Shown here piece by piece: positions 24,362-32,066 of a stretch of 38,039 nt of DNA. The position numbers and the translations under genes are program-made. This DNA is from Succinatimonas sp. CAG:777. GTDB lineage: Bacteria > Pseudomonadota > Gammaproteobacteria > Enterobacterales > Succinivibrionaceae. The notes under the pieces were generated by a model. It saw only the letters and a list, made by a program, of their open reading frames with translations. It was not told the origin of the DNA and ran no database searches. The stretch spans positions 1 through 38,039 of the forward strand of contig HF987905.1 in assembly GCA_000431835.1 (NCBI GenBank), read 5' to 3'. The first letter of the stretch is position 1, and the number at the start of each line of letters is the position of its first letter.

Positions 24362-24403
24362 TTGACAATATACTTAATATTTGCATTACATTGTGAGTAT
24401 AAT
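24362..24403 (+). promoter_or_regulatory. rmuC promoter region
   Basis: A perfect TATAAT is at 24398-24403, with TTAATA 18 bp upstream (24374-24379). A perfect TTGACA is at 24362-24367, but its -10 partner (TTACAT, 24386-24391) is poor. Two overlapping promoters are possible. Confidence 0.5.
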
Positions 24404-24444
24404 ATATGTATATTTTCTATTTTGTGTCTAAATAAGGGGTGTCA

Positions 24445-25941
24445 ATGGAAAATCTTCTTAATCTGCCTGATCTTATGCTTGGCATTTTCCTACTTATAAT
24501 TTTATTTCTTCTCCATAAATACTTTGCAATTTCAAAAGAAAACTCAAGACTTACTGAACAGAGCGCAACTGATGCTGCTAATCTTAAAGCATCAGAGAAT
24601 TATCTTTTAAAAAATTCTGAATATACAAAATCGCTACAGCAACAGTTAACTGATTTAAATAATGAGAGAACCTCACTTATCTCAGAAAGAGATCGTCTTC
24701 AATTTGATAATAACCGCCTTGTAAATTCTGAAAGTGAATTAAAAACCAAATTAGAGACTGCTGTCTCAGAGGTAAATTCACTAAATGCTGCTAATGCATC
24801 TTTACGCTCTGACATTGACTCTAACAAGGTATTAAATCAGGAGCTGCAAAAGAGATTTGATACCTCATATAAAGAGTTGCAGGAGCAGTTAAAGGTTATG
24901 GGAAATAACCTTGTAAAGGCTGGAACTGAAGATCTGAGCAAGACCTCTAAAGAGAACTTCAGTCAGGTGGTTAATCCTTTAAAAGAAGAGCTTGTAAACT
25001 TTAAGAACTTTATTGCTGCAACTCAGGAGAACAACGCTAAACGTTCAGGTGAGCTACAAAAAGAAATCAAGATCTTAGAAGAGTCACACTCTACCCTGTC
25101 AAAACAGGCTGAAGAGTTAGCTAAAGCTCTGCGCTCTGGCGGTAAATCTCAAGGTATGTGGGGGGAGCTACAGTTAGAAAGAGTACTGAATGCTTCAGGT
25201 CTGAGACTTGGTATTGAGTATGAAAGAGAGGTCGCAGGTGACAGAAGTTTAGGTGAGAACGGCAGACCTGATGCGATTATAAGATTACCTGACAATAATT
25301 GTCTTATCATTGATGCTAAGTGCTCTCTTACAGCTTACACTTCATTTATCAATGCTCAGAGTGAGGATGAAAAGAAAGCAGCTATGAAAGCTCATCTTGA
25401 TTCATTAAATGCTCACTTAAACGAGTTAATTAAAAAAGACTACAGCTCTTATCAGTCTTTGAACAGTCCAAGCTTCGTCTTTATGTTTGTGCCGGTCGAT
25501 GCTGCTTTAACTGATGCTTTATATGCTGATTCAGCCATATATGACAGAGCCGCTCAGAACAAGATCTTTTTAGTATCCCCTTCAACTTTACTACCAGCTT
25601 TAAGAGTTGTAGGAAACTTATGGGTATTAGCAGAGCAATCAGACAGAATGAGAAAATTAGCTTCATTTGCTCAAAAGATCAACGCTAAATTTGCTAATGT
25701 CGTAGAGTCATGTGAAAACATAAGCAAAGCAGAAAAGAAACTGCATGACAGTGTAGATGAACTTGAAAACAGACTTTATAAAGGCAAGGGTAACTTTAAA
25801 TCAATGATTGATAAGTTTGATGCCAACGCCTCAAGAGAATTAAAGGCTCTTGAGAATGATAATGTTATCGATGTCGATGATGCTTCAAAAGAGGATAAGC
25901 AACAGGACAATGCTGTAGACTTTAAGTTTGACAATCAGTAA
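24445..25941 (+). CDS. rmuC: DNA recombination protein RmuC
   Basis: RmuC is a predicted endonuclease-like protein that limits recombination at inverted repeats. An N-terminal membrane anchor (LMLGIFLLIILFLLHKYF) is followed by a long coiled coil (about 30-220) and then the RmuC domain: GGKSQGMWGELQLERVLNASG, the PD-(D/E)xK-like CLIIDAKCSLTAY and the C-terminal LPALRVVGNLWVLAEQ. It is 498 aa from the ATG at 24445, which has AAGGGG five bases upstream. A GTG two codons earlier overlaps that ribosome binding site and is less likely. It is a single gene with its own promoter and terminator. Confidence 0.95.
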   Translation: MENLLNLPDLMLGIFLLIILFLLHKYFAISKENSRLTEQSATDAANLKASENYLLKNSEYTKSLQQQLTDLNNERTSLISERDRLQFDNNRLVNSESELKTKLETAVSEVNSLNAANASLRSDIDSNKVLNQELQKRFDTSYKELQEQLKVMGNNLVKAGTEDLSKTSKENFSQVVNPLKEELVNFKNFIAATQENNAKRSGELQKEIKILEESHSTLSKQAEELAKALRSGGKSQGMWGELQLERVLNASGLRLGIEYEREVAGDRSLGENGRPDAIIRLPDNNCLIIDAKCSLTAYTSFINAQSEDEKKAAMKAHLDSLNAHLNELIKKDYSSYQSLNSPSFVFMFVPVDAALTDALYADSAIYDRAAQNKIFLVSPSTLLPALRVVGNLWVLAEQSDRMRKLASFAQKINAKFANVVESCENISKAEKKLHDSVDELENRLYKGKGNFKSMIDKFDANASRELKALENDNVIDVDDASKEDKQQDNAVDFKFDNQ

Positions 25942-25980
25942 AGTGAATTAAAGCTTCTTCTGAAAAATTGTTCCTACATA

Positions 25981-26010
25981 AAAGGCCCCTGAGATAGCTC
26001 AAGGGCTTTT
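25981..26010 (+). terminator. Intrinsic terminator of rmuC
   Basis: GCCC-C-TGAG (25985-25993) pairs with CTCA-A-GGGC (25998-26006) apart from one mismatch, preceded by A and followed by TTTT. Confidence 0.85.
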
Positions 26011-26163
26011 GTTGACTATGTTAACTTTCTAACTTTTATTAGAAGCTAAAGCTGTTAGAAGGTATTGGATAATCTGCTAAGAACAGCTTAAAAGTCTGAT
26101 TAACTATCTACATTCGATCTGCTAACTTCAATCATCAGATCTTTTTATTGGTCTAAGTAAGGC

Positions 26164-26192
26164 AAATAAAAAGCCCAGAACTAAGTCTGGGC
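26164..26192 (-). terminator. Terminator after the Cys-rich gene
   Basis: On the minus strand GCCCAGA (26186-26192) and TCTGGGC (26173-26179) form a 7-bp stem followed by U-rich TTTTTATTT. The 26011-26163 stretch beyond it holds no gene; a TTCTAAC/GTTAGAA inverted repeat (26027-26060) is the only structure seen there. Confidence 0.85.
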
Positions 26193-26209
26193 GTTGTATT
26201 TGACGAGTT

Positions 26210-26689
26210 TTAACTATGTTTTAATTCATCCTTTTTCTCAATTACAAGTTCACCTACACTCTCAACTGATTTTAGAATTGATTCAATCTTGCTTAAGAGG
26301 CAATCAATCTCAGACAGATCGTTAATACCATTAGAGCATAAATTAGCAATCTGATGGGTTAAAGAGGTTAAGCTAACAAACTCTTCTTTGCAGGGAGTCA
26401 TACAAGAGCAAGCTCCTTCTTCGATTTTATTCTTGTCAATTAAATTGATAGAACTAAGTGTGTCAGTAGCATTCCAATGAGAATTACAAACCTTGTCACT
26501 ATACTGTTGCAGTATAACAATGCACCTTTGCATCGATAACATCAAATCGTCATAGAGTTCGCTAAAAGGTAAGTTTTCAACAGCATCTCCTTTAAATTTG
26601 TTATTGCAGCATTGGTTACAAGGAACTGATTTATTGTCTGTACATTTAGAGAATTTAACTCCCTTACATAGATAAAAATCTCTAATCAT
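26210..26689 (-). CDS. Cysteine-rich protein of unknown function linked to istB
   Basis: I do not recognise this 159-aa protein. It has 12 cysteines. Five are in the first 28 residues (C8, C16, C24, C27, C28) and three in a tight group (C94, C96, C100), suggesting two metal-binding clusters. The remainder is helical and without membrane segments or a signal peptide. GAGG lies six bases before the ATG, which overlaps the end of the istB remnant by 8 bp, so it was probably co-translated with it. It ends at a good terminator. Its place behind istB suggests passenger cargo of the element. The frame appears intact although istB is broken. Confidence 0.6.
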   Translation of the reverse strand: MIRDFYLCKGVKFSKCTDNKSVPCNQCCNNKFKGDAVENLPFSELYDDLMLSMQRCIVILQQYSDKVCNSHWNATDTLSSINLIDKNKIEEGACSCMTPCKEEFVSLTSLTHQIANLCSNGINDLSEIDCLLSKIESILKSVESVGELVIEKKDELKHS

Positions 26690-27632
26690 GAGGTACCTCC
26701 TTATCAGAAGAGGTTTGTGTAGGCTCTTCTAATACCATGTTGTGTAAACTGGCTTCAGCCGATTCAGGATCACCTTTTAGAACAACATTGATGCTGTGAT
26801 GAAAGAGTCGTCTAATAATACCATCTGATTGAGCCTTACCGGTAAAACAAGCTCTAAGACCTTCTTCATTAACCTGATAACCAATGAGCACTGGTAATTC
26901 ATTCAATCTCTCATCCAAAAGGTCGTAAAAAATGTTAGTAGCCTCATCTGATGCTTTGTTCATGCCTAAATCATCTATGATTAGAACTTTACATCTTCTG
27001 ATAATGCTTTTAAGAGAACGTACTTTATAAACACTGTTACTGAGCAAATCATTTAGCAATTGGTTTGCTTTATAGTATCTTACTGTCATGCCCTAATTTA
27101 TACAGTGATATCCAATGCCACACAAAAGAGAGTTTTTACCACTGCCAGATGCTCCTAGAACAGTGATATTTGATACTTTTCCAGGATAAGTCCAGATGAT
27201 AGATGCAATGTATTTTTTTGTATCTGGAGTAAATCCTCTCTCAGAGCTTAAGGTTAAGTCATCAAATGACATCTTAGACTTTAGCTTTGCCTGCCTAATT
27301 AAAGTCTCACTTCTACGGGCGGTTAAAGCATCATCATAAGCGGTCAAAAGCTCAATTAACCTGTTTTCAAAAGGCATTTCATTATAGACATTGCTACTGC
27401 AAATCTGGATCTTTAAAGCATCAGCTGCTTCCTTAGAACCTCCCATGTGTTGAAGCCAGTTAACAGGAGGAAGCTGTGAAGCTAATATCAGCCCACATCT
27501 GTTGTTTTCCCTACATTTCTGTACTAAATCCTTAAAGACAAAGGATTCTCCATTTCTCTGTTCACCAATGCAGACATCATCAATAAAAAGCACATCATTT
27601 GAGTAATATAGCTTTTGGGCATTTTCATACAC
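26682..27632 (-). pseudogene. Decayed, chimeric IS21-family IstB-like ATPase
   Basis: IstB is the AAA+ helper of the IS21 transposase IstA. The reading frame runs from a GTG at 27632 with one in-frame TAG (27093-27095) splitting it; GYHCIN-stop-GMTVRYYKA rejoins the family sequence with no frame change, so a Leu codon probably became amber. Downstream of the stop are Walker B KVLIIDDLG and the C-terminal IIRRLFHHSINVVLKG. Upstream are IstB N-terminal parts (SFDDLTLSSERGFTP) and Walker A GASGSGKN, with Asn where Ser/Thr belongs. The first 75 or so residues are a second AAA+ C-terminal half (VLFIDDV, CGLILASQL), so two genes have fused. No istA is present. The element is not mobile by itself. 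Confidence 0.8.
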
Positions 27633-27639
27633 TGTTATG

Positions 27640-27714
27640 AATTAAATGAGTGTCCGCGTAGCTGTCGCATGTGCTCATTTTTAGTTGACAAAGAGTGACC
27701 GCCTAACTGGCGGT
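27640..27714. mobile_element. Possible IS21-type terminal repeat region
   Basis: Two imperfect copies of a 24-bp unit start at 27648 and 27693 (GAGTGTCCGCGTAGCTG and GAGTGACCGCCTAACTG), 45 bp apart. The second contains an ACCGCC/GGCGGT hairpin (27698-27714). IS21-family ends carry multiple internal repeats of this kind. It directly abuts the truncated 5' end of the istB remnant, which fits a deletion that removed istA. No target-site duplication was identified. Confidence 0.35.
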
Positions 27715-27864
27715 AGACATTTTTCAGATCAGGTGCTAAATGTTAGTGGCTGGCATGTTTAAAGATCTTGTACAACTGCGTCTTATGAGAACTAACATCT
27801 TAAAATTACAGGAAATCTTTTACTTTCTGCATTATGTGATCTTTTTTGCAGAAGTTAAATTATC

Positions 27865-27987
27865 ATGAGGAGAATTCTAGAAATATTAGGAAAAGGCTTA
27901 TTTAAAGTATTCATAAAAATAGGGAGAGTTGCAGTTAAATCGTTTTCAGCCCCGACTGCAACTTTCCTAACCATAGGTCTTATTTAA
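27865..27987 (+). CDS. Possible 40-aa basic amphipathic peptide
   Basis: An ATG frame encodes 40 residues beginning MRRILEILGKGLFKVFIKIG and ending TFLTIGLI. It is basic and rich in Ile, Leu and Phe, so it could bind membranes. There is no strong ribosome binding site (AGAAG, about 12 bases away). A 14-bp inverted repeat lies inside its second half, and a terminator on the same strand follows at 28006-28031, so a small transcript is plausible. It could equally be a chance frame in a structured RNA. No family is recognised. Confidence 0.3.
   Translation: MRRILEILGKGLFKVFIKIGRVAVKSFSAPTATFLTIGLI
27922..27968 (+). ncRNA. Structured RNA element with competing stems
   Basis: 27922-27935 pairs with 27955-27968 over 14 bp (two G-U), core AGTTGCAGT/ACTGCAACT, with a 19-nt loop. 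TTAGGAAA (27886-27893) is the exact inverse of TTTCCTAA (27963-27970) and would compete for the same 3' arm. Two mutually exclusive folds ahead of a terminator look like a switch or attenuator. Confidence 0.4.
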
Positions 27988-28005
27988 CAAATACTATCTT
28001 TACTC

Positions 28006-28031
28006 AAAAGGCTGGCACAGCCAGTCTTTTT
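28006..28031. terminator. Terminator between the accessory island and ilvH
   Basis: CTGGC (28012-28016) and GCCAG (28020-28024) form a stem around ACA, extended by G-C and G-U pairs. TTTTT follows on the plus strand and TTTTG on the minus strand, so it can serve both directions. Confidence 0.75.
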
Positions 28032-28046
28032 GTTAAAGCTCTAAGC

Positions 28047-28550
28047 TTAAGGTTTCATATAGTGTGTGCCTTTAGCAATACCTAAGACACCTGAACGAAC
28101 CACTTCAATTACTTCAGCTAACTTGCAGATGGTGCTGATAAAGTTATCAGTTTCATCTGAATTGCCTACATACTCTAAAGTAAAGATCTCCGCATTAACA
28201 TCAATGATCTTGGCATTAAAGATATCAGCTAAACTCTTAACTTCATCTCTTACATTACGGTTAGGAGTGCTTACCTTTACTAGGACCATTTCGCGCTCAA
28301 TACCACCTTCAGATTCATCTAAAAGTGCTGATACACGGTATACACAAACAAGCTTATGCAACTGCTTGGTGATTTGCTCAGCCTCACTTTTATCTCCGGA
28401 GGTTAGGATAGTACAGCGTGATAAGGTTGCATCATCTGTAGGAGCTACGGTTAAGCTGTCGATGTTATAACCGCGCTGTGAGAACAAACCTACGACACGT
28501 GACAGAGCACCAGCCTCATTTTCAATCAGAATGGAAATTACGTGTCTCAT
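28047..28550 (-). CDS. ilvH: Acetolactate synthase small subunit (copy 1)
   Basis: This is the regulatory subunit that activates the large subunit and senses valine. The 167-aa protein has an N-terminal ACT domain, HVISILIENEAGALSRVVGL, with the valine-site Asn/Gly pattern (ENEAGAL and RGYNI). The second half (EREMVLVKVSTP) is the ALS_ss_C domain, ending RSGVLGIAKGTHYMKP. The ATG overlaps the ilvI stop in TAATG, so translation is coupled. It is paralogous to the 31562-32065 gene. Feedback sensitivity is predicted from the retained residues but not proven. Confidence 0.95.
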   Translation of the reverse strand: MRHVISILIENEAGALSRVVGLFSQRGYNIDSLTVAPTDDATLSRCTILTSGDKSEAEQITKQLHKLVCVYRVSALLDESEGGIEREMVLVKVSTPNRNVRDEVKSLADIFNAKIIDVNAEIFTLEYVGNSDETDNFISTICKLAEVIEVVRSGVLGIAKGTHYMKP

Positions 28551-30274
28551 TATTTGTTCTCCTCATCATTTAACATCATATCAACCATTGAGCCATTAGC
28601 TCTTAACCATGGCATTACCTTTGTATTAGTATCAGTGATAACGTCCACTAAGATAAACTCATCTTTAGCCTTGAGTACTTCTCTTACAGTGCTCTCAAGT
28701 TTACTCTCATCAGTTACTCTAATACCCTTAAAGCCATATGCTTCAACCAGTTTTACAAAATCAGGATTTCCATCAAGATTTGTAGCACTGTAGCGGTGAT
28801 CATAGAACACAGTCTGGAACTGACGAACCATACCTAATACAGAGTTATCCAGAATGAAAACTTTAACTGGTAAATTGTACTTTCTGCAAACGGCCAATTC
28901 CTGCATATTCATCTGGAAAGAGCCGTCACCTGAGATACAAAGTACTGTTGCATCTGGAATTGCAAACTTGGCACCGATAGCTGCTGGGAAGCCCAAGCCC
29001 ATAGTTCCTAAACCACCTGATGTAATGAAATGACGTGGCTTTTCAAACTTGAAGTACTGAGCTGTAAACATCTGATGCTGACCTACATCAGTGGTTACGT
29101 ATGGGTCAATTCCTAACTCATGACTTACTCTTGAGATAGTCTCGATTACTTCCTGTGGTCTGATGATGCCGTCTTTTTTAGCATAAGCTAAGCAGTGCTT
29201 TTGCTTATAGGTGTTAATCTCATCCCACCAAGGCTTTAAGTCAGGCTGCTTTGAAGTATCAGACTCATCTAATGTAGAAATGATCTGATTTAAAACAGTC
29301 TTAGCATCACCTACAATTGGGATATCTGCCTGAACTGTCTTTGAAATTGAAGCAGGATCAACATCGATATGAACGATAGTTGCATCAGGGCAGAACTTAG
29401 ATACTTTATTAGTTGCTCTATCAGCAAAACGAGTACCTACTGCAAAGATTAAATCTGAGTGGTGCATGGTTTCATTAGCTTCATACAAGCCATGCATACC
29501 TAACATACCTAAATAGTTAGGATCTGAAGCTGGATAGCCTGAGATACCCATAAGAGTACTTACAACAGGTAAGTTTAATCTTTTAGCAATCTTATAAACT
29601 TCTCCTGTTGCATCTCCCTGCACTACACCACCACCGATTAACATTACTGGGTGCAAAGCTTTTAAGATCTCGTTTACAGCTCTTTTTATCTGTCCTTTAT
29701 GACCATAAACGGTAGGATTATAGGAGCGGATCTTTACATCAGGGTTGGTATCATAATCAAAGAAATAGTTTCTGCTCTGACAGTTCTTTGGAATATCAAC
29801 TACTACAGGGCCTTTTCTGCCAGTTGAAGCAATAAAGAAGGCTTTACGTAAATTTTTAGCGATATCCTCAGGCTTTTTACATAAGAAGCTGTACTTTACA
29901 ACAGGTCTTGTAACACCCATAGTATCAACTTCCTGGAAAGCATCAGTACCGATTAAATCTGTACTTACCTGACCTGTAATTAAAACCAGTGGAATTGAAT
30001 CTCCATAAGCTGTAGCTAAAGCTGTAACAGTGTTAGTAGCACCAGGACCTGAAGTTACGATAGCTACACCTACGTTACCTGTAGCTCTGGCATAACCGTC
30101 AGCCATGTGAACTGCGCCCTGCTCGTGACGGGCTAGTGTATGAACAACTTTCTTTGAGTCATATAACTCATCATAAATATCTGTAACAGCAGCACCTGGA
30201 TAACCAAAAATTCTGGTTACTCCAAGATCTTCTAAAACTCTAACAACCTGCTGTGCACCGTTTAACTGTTCCAT
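28550..30274 (-). CDS. ilvI: Acetolactate synthase large subunit (copy 1, Trp-to-Phe variant)
   Basis: This ThDP-, Mg- and FAD-dependent enzyme condenses pyruvate with pyruvate or 2-ketobutyrate, the first shared step to Val, Leu and Ile. The 574-aa protein has the catalytic Glu in RHEQGAVHMADGYARATG and the ThDP motif GDGSFQMNMQELAV. At residue 486 the sequence is GMVRQFQTVFY. The usual residue is Trp (W464 in E. coli AHAS II, W574 in Arabidopsis), known to favour 2-ketobutyrate and to bind sulfonylurea herbicides. Phe here predicts a lower 2-ketobutyrate preference, as in E. coli AHAS I, which has Gln. It pairs with the ilvH copy at 28047. A leader peptide lies upstream at 30347-30403. The family is certain; the specificity shift is inferred. 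Confidence 0.96.
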   Translation of the reverse strand: MEQLNGAQQVVRVLEDLGVTRIFGYPGAAVTDIYDELYDSKKVVHTLARHEQGAVHMADGYARATGNVGVAIVTSGPGATNTVTALATAYGDSIPLVLITGQVSTDLIGTDAFQEVDTMGVTRPVVKYSFLCKKPEDIAKNLRKAFFIASTGRKGPVVVDIPKNCQSRNYFFDYDTNPDVKIRSYNPTVYGHKGQIKRAVNEILKALHPVMLIGGGVVQGDATGEVYKIAKRLNLPVVSTLMGISGYPASDPNYLGMLGMHGLYEANETMHHSDLIFAVGTRFADRATNKVSKFCPDATIVHIDVDPASISKTVQADIPIVGDAKTVLNQIISTLDESDTSKQPDLKPWWDEINTYKQKHCLAYAKKDGIIRPQEVIETISRVSHELGIDPYVTTDVGQHQMFTAQYFKFEKPRHFITSGGLGTMGLGFPAAIGAKFAIPDATVLCISGDGSFQMNMQELAVCRKYNLPVKVFILDNSVLGMVRQFQTVFYDHRYSATNLDGNPDFVKLVEAYGFKGIRVTDESKLESTVREVLKAKDEFILVDVITDTNTKVMPWLRANGSMVDMMLNDEENK

Positions 30275-30346
30275 ATTTTTTATCTCTAAAATCTTTTTTA
30301 ATCTTTAAAACATCAAATCAAATATGCCATGTAAGGCAAACAGTCA

Positions 30347-30403
30347 TTAGCGCACTCGTACTAGTAAGCAATAGTTTATTGTGATCTGTCGGTTATATTT
30401 CAT
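30347..30403 (-). CDS. Putative leader peptide of the ilvI-ilvH copy 1 operon
   Basis: An 18-residue frame, MKYNRQITINYCLLVRVR, has a consensus ribosome binding site (AAGAGGAGG) ending eight bases before its ATG and sits 73 bp before ilvI. Its C-terminal half has Leu-Leu-Val-Arg-Val, and two Ile lie upstream, consistent with sensing branched-chain amino acids by ribosome stalling. A classical attenuator is not obvious: only a short TGCC/GGCA stem without a strong U-tract follows. The translation signal is clearly seen; the regulatory role is inferred. Confidence 0.5.
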   Translation of the reverse strand: MKYNRQITINYCLLVRVR

Positions 30404-30484
30404 AGCTGCAGCCTCCTCTTTTTTCGCTTACTACAAATAAAATTCTGTAATCTGGCATTTAACCTGATTTAATGGCCTACTATT

Positions 30485-31513
30485 CTACTCTTTATTCAGT
30501 CTCAGGCAGACATCATCTCGAGTACTGATAAAAGGTGTCAGTTTTATAAGATGCTCTTTGAAAAGCTCTAACAGTTCATGCGCACTGTGAGTTTTTCTAA
30601 AATTAAGTTCCATAGGACGCAGTGGCAACAATTCATAGAAATTGACATTGCGACCAGAGGATAAGATAACCGACTGGCTCTCTTTAGGATATTCTCCTAA
30701 TGAAGCTAGCATCGCACCGGTAAAAGCAGTTCTCTTTGAAAAGCCATTTTCCTTTTCAAGATAATAGCCAAAACCTACAGGATTTTTCTCAGTTATAAGA
30801 TAGCTTATTATCTCAATTAACATATAAATCTCAAATGCTGATTTTGAGTCTTTATTAAATCTGTAGTCTTTTGGCAGTGCAAGACAGAGCTCTATATTCT
30901 CTTGTTTTAGCTCTGAACTTGACTCTGTGTTTTTACCACTCAAACCAACACTTACAATCAGGTTGTAGTCATGCTCTTTTGTAGGTGCAATTTGATACAG
31001 AGAAACATGTGAGAACTCACATAAGTGATTTACTTTACCAAAGTTCTTTTCTACAAAAGATAAAAGCTCTTTTGAGTCCTTCTCATCTAAACCTTTAAAC
31101 TCAGCTTTATCTAAAAGACGTTTGGCATTATCAATCATGATGGTGATGTTTGAGAACAGCTGACCATCCATAACTGAAGCATGTTTTAGTGCTTCTTCAA
31201 AACGGATTAAGCTATCGGAAATAAGTCCTTTCTTAAAGAGGATATAGCCTCTTAAAAAATGGTATTTAGCTGAAATCTTACCTTCTAATGAGAACTTATC
31301 TAATAAAATCTCAGATTTTTCAAATAAAGAAAAAGGATCAGAGGTTCTGTTAGCTGCATTGATATAGGTTCTAACTAACTCCATGCACAGCTCAAAATCA
31401 AGCTCACTGTTCTCTAAAAGGTCGATGATTTTAAATAATTCATCGTTTTTATAAAGCTTTTCTATTTTTGCTAAAAGCTCAGTTTTGTAAGTTGTAAATT
31501 CTTGCTCTGTCAT
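30485..31513 (-). CDS. TPR-like and suppressor-of-fused domain protein
   Basis: The C-terminal half (about 165-335) matches the bacterial suppressor-of-fused (SUFU) domain: NLIVSVGLSGK, ELCLALPKDYRF, NPVGFGYYLE and YELLPLRPMELNFRKTHSAHELLELF. The N-terminal half (about 1-155) is helical with a TPR-like YHFLRGYILFKKGLISDSLIRFEEAL. Bacterial SUFU proteins often occur near immunity genes and their role is mostly unknown. Here the gene lies between two acetolactate synthase operons. Its ATG follows the ilvH copy 2 terminator by only five bases and has no Shine-Dalgarno sequence except GGGG inside the hairpin. Expression may therefore be low or regulated. Confidence 0.8.
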   Translation of the reverse strand: MTEQEFTTYKTELLAKIEKLYKNDELFKIIDLLENSELDFELCMELVRTYINAANRTSDPFSLFEKSEILLDKFSLEGKISAKYHFLRGYILFKKGLISDSLIRFEEALKHASVMDGQLFSNITIMIDNAKRLLDKAEFKGLDEKDSKELLSFVEKNFGKVNHLCEFSHVSLYQIAPTKEHDYNLIVSVGLSGKNTESSSELKQENIELCLALPKDYRFNKDSKSAFEIYMLIEIISYLITEKNPVGFGYYLEKENGFSKRTAFTGAMLASLGEYPKESQSVILSSGRNVNFYELLPLRPMELNFRKTHSAHELLELFKEHLIKLTPFISTRDDVCLRLNKE

Positions 31514-31518
31514 AATTT

Positions 31519-31541
31519 AAAAAGCCCCGCACTGCGAGGCT
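31519..31541 (-). terminator. Terminator after ilvH copy 2
   Basis: On the minus strand AGCCTCGC pairs with GCGGGGCT (one G-U) around a 3-nt loop and is followed by a run of U. The U-run directly precedes the start of the SUFU gene. Confidence 0.88.
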
Positions 31542-31561
31542 CTATACTTAAATACTGTAAA

Positions 31562-32065
31562 TTAAGAATGCAGTGAATGCTCGCCTCTGAAGATACCACA
31601 CACACCTGAGCGCACGGTTTCAATGACTTCAGCTTGCTCTGAGACAGCCTTTAAAAATCTGTCCACTTCAAATGAAGTGTTCACAAACTGCAGGATGTAA
31701 AGCTCTGGAGTAATATCCACGATTTCAGCTTTAAAGATATCACATAAAGTCTTAATTTCTTCTCTTAAGGTATGACCTACTGCCTGTACCTTAACAAAGA
31801 GGATCTCGCGCTCTACGATATCACAGGAATTATCCTGCTGGCTTGACACCTTAATTACATTAACTAACTTATGTAACTGCTTGGTAATTCTTTCAACTAC
31901 AGTGCCATCACCTTCTGTTAAGATGGTGATTCTTGAGATGGATTTATCCTCAGTTGGAGCTGCGGTAATATTCTCAATGTTGTAGCCACGCTGAGAGAAC
32001 AGTCCTACGACTCTTGATAAAGCTCCAGCTTCGTTTTCTAATAAGATTGAAATAACCTGGCGCAT
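31562..32065 (-). CDS. ilvH: Acetolactate synthase small subunit (copy 2)
   Basis: This is a second regulatory subunit. From the ATG at 32065 it is 167 aa and starts MRQVISILLENEAGALSRVV, matching E. coli IlvH. The four-codon extension to 32077 would overlap ilvI and is rejected. GAGGAT in the last codons of ilvI serves as ribosome binding site, with one base between the ilvI stop and this ATG. The ACT domain keeps ENEAGAL and RGYNI, and the C-terminal domain starts EREILFVKVQAVG. It is clearly paralogous to the 28047 gene but diverged, so the duplication is not recent. Confidence 0.94.
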   Translation of the reverse strand: MRQVISILLENEAGALSRVVGLFSQRGYNIENITAAPTEDKSISRITILTEGDGTVVERITKQLHKLVNVIKVSSQQDNSCDIVEREILFVKVQAVGHTLREEIKTLCDIFKAEIVDITPELYILQFVNTSFEVDRFLKAVSEQAEVIETVRSGVCGIFRGEHSLHS

Positions 32066-32066
32066 A

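Larger units (their letters stand above)
27715..28005. other. Non-housekeeping intergenic region, contents
   Basis: This stretch between the istB remnant and ilvH holds no gene of recognisable family. It contains the small ORF at 27865-27987, the 14-bp inverted repeat at 27922-27968, and direct repeats GGCTTATTTAA and GGTCTTATTTAA. No clear promoter was found in 27715-27860. Confidence 0.5.
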
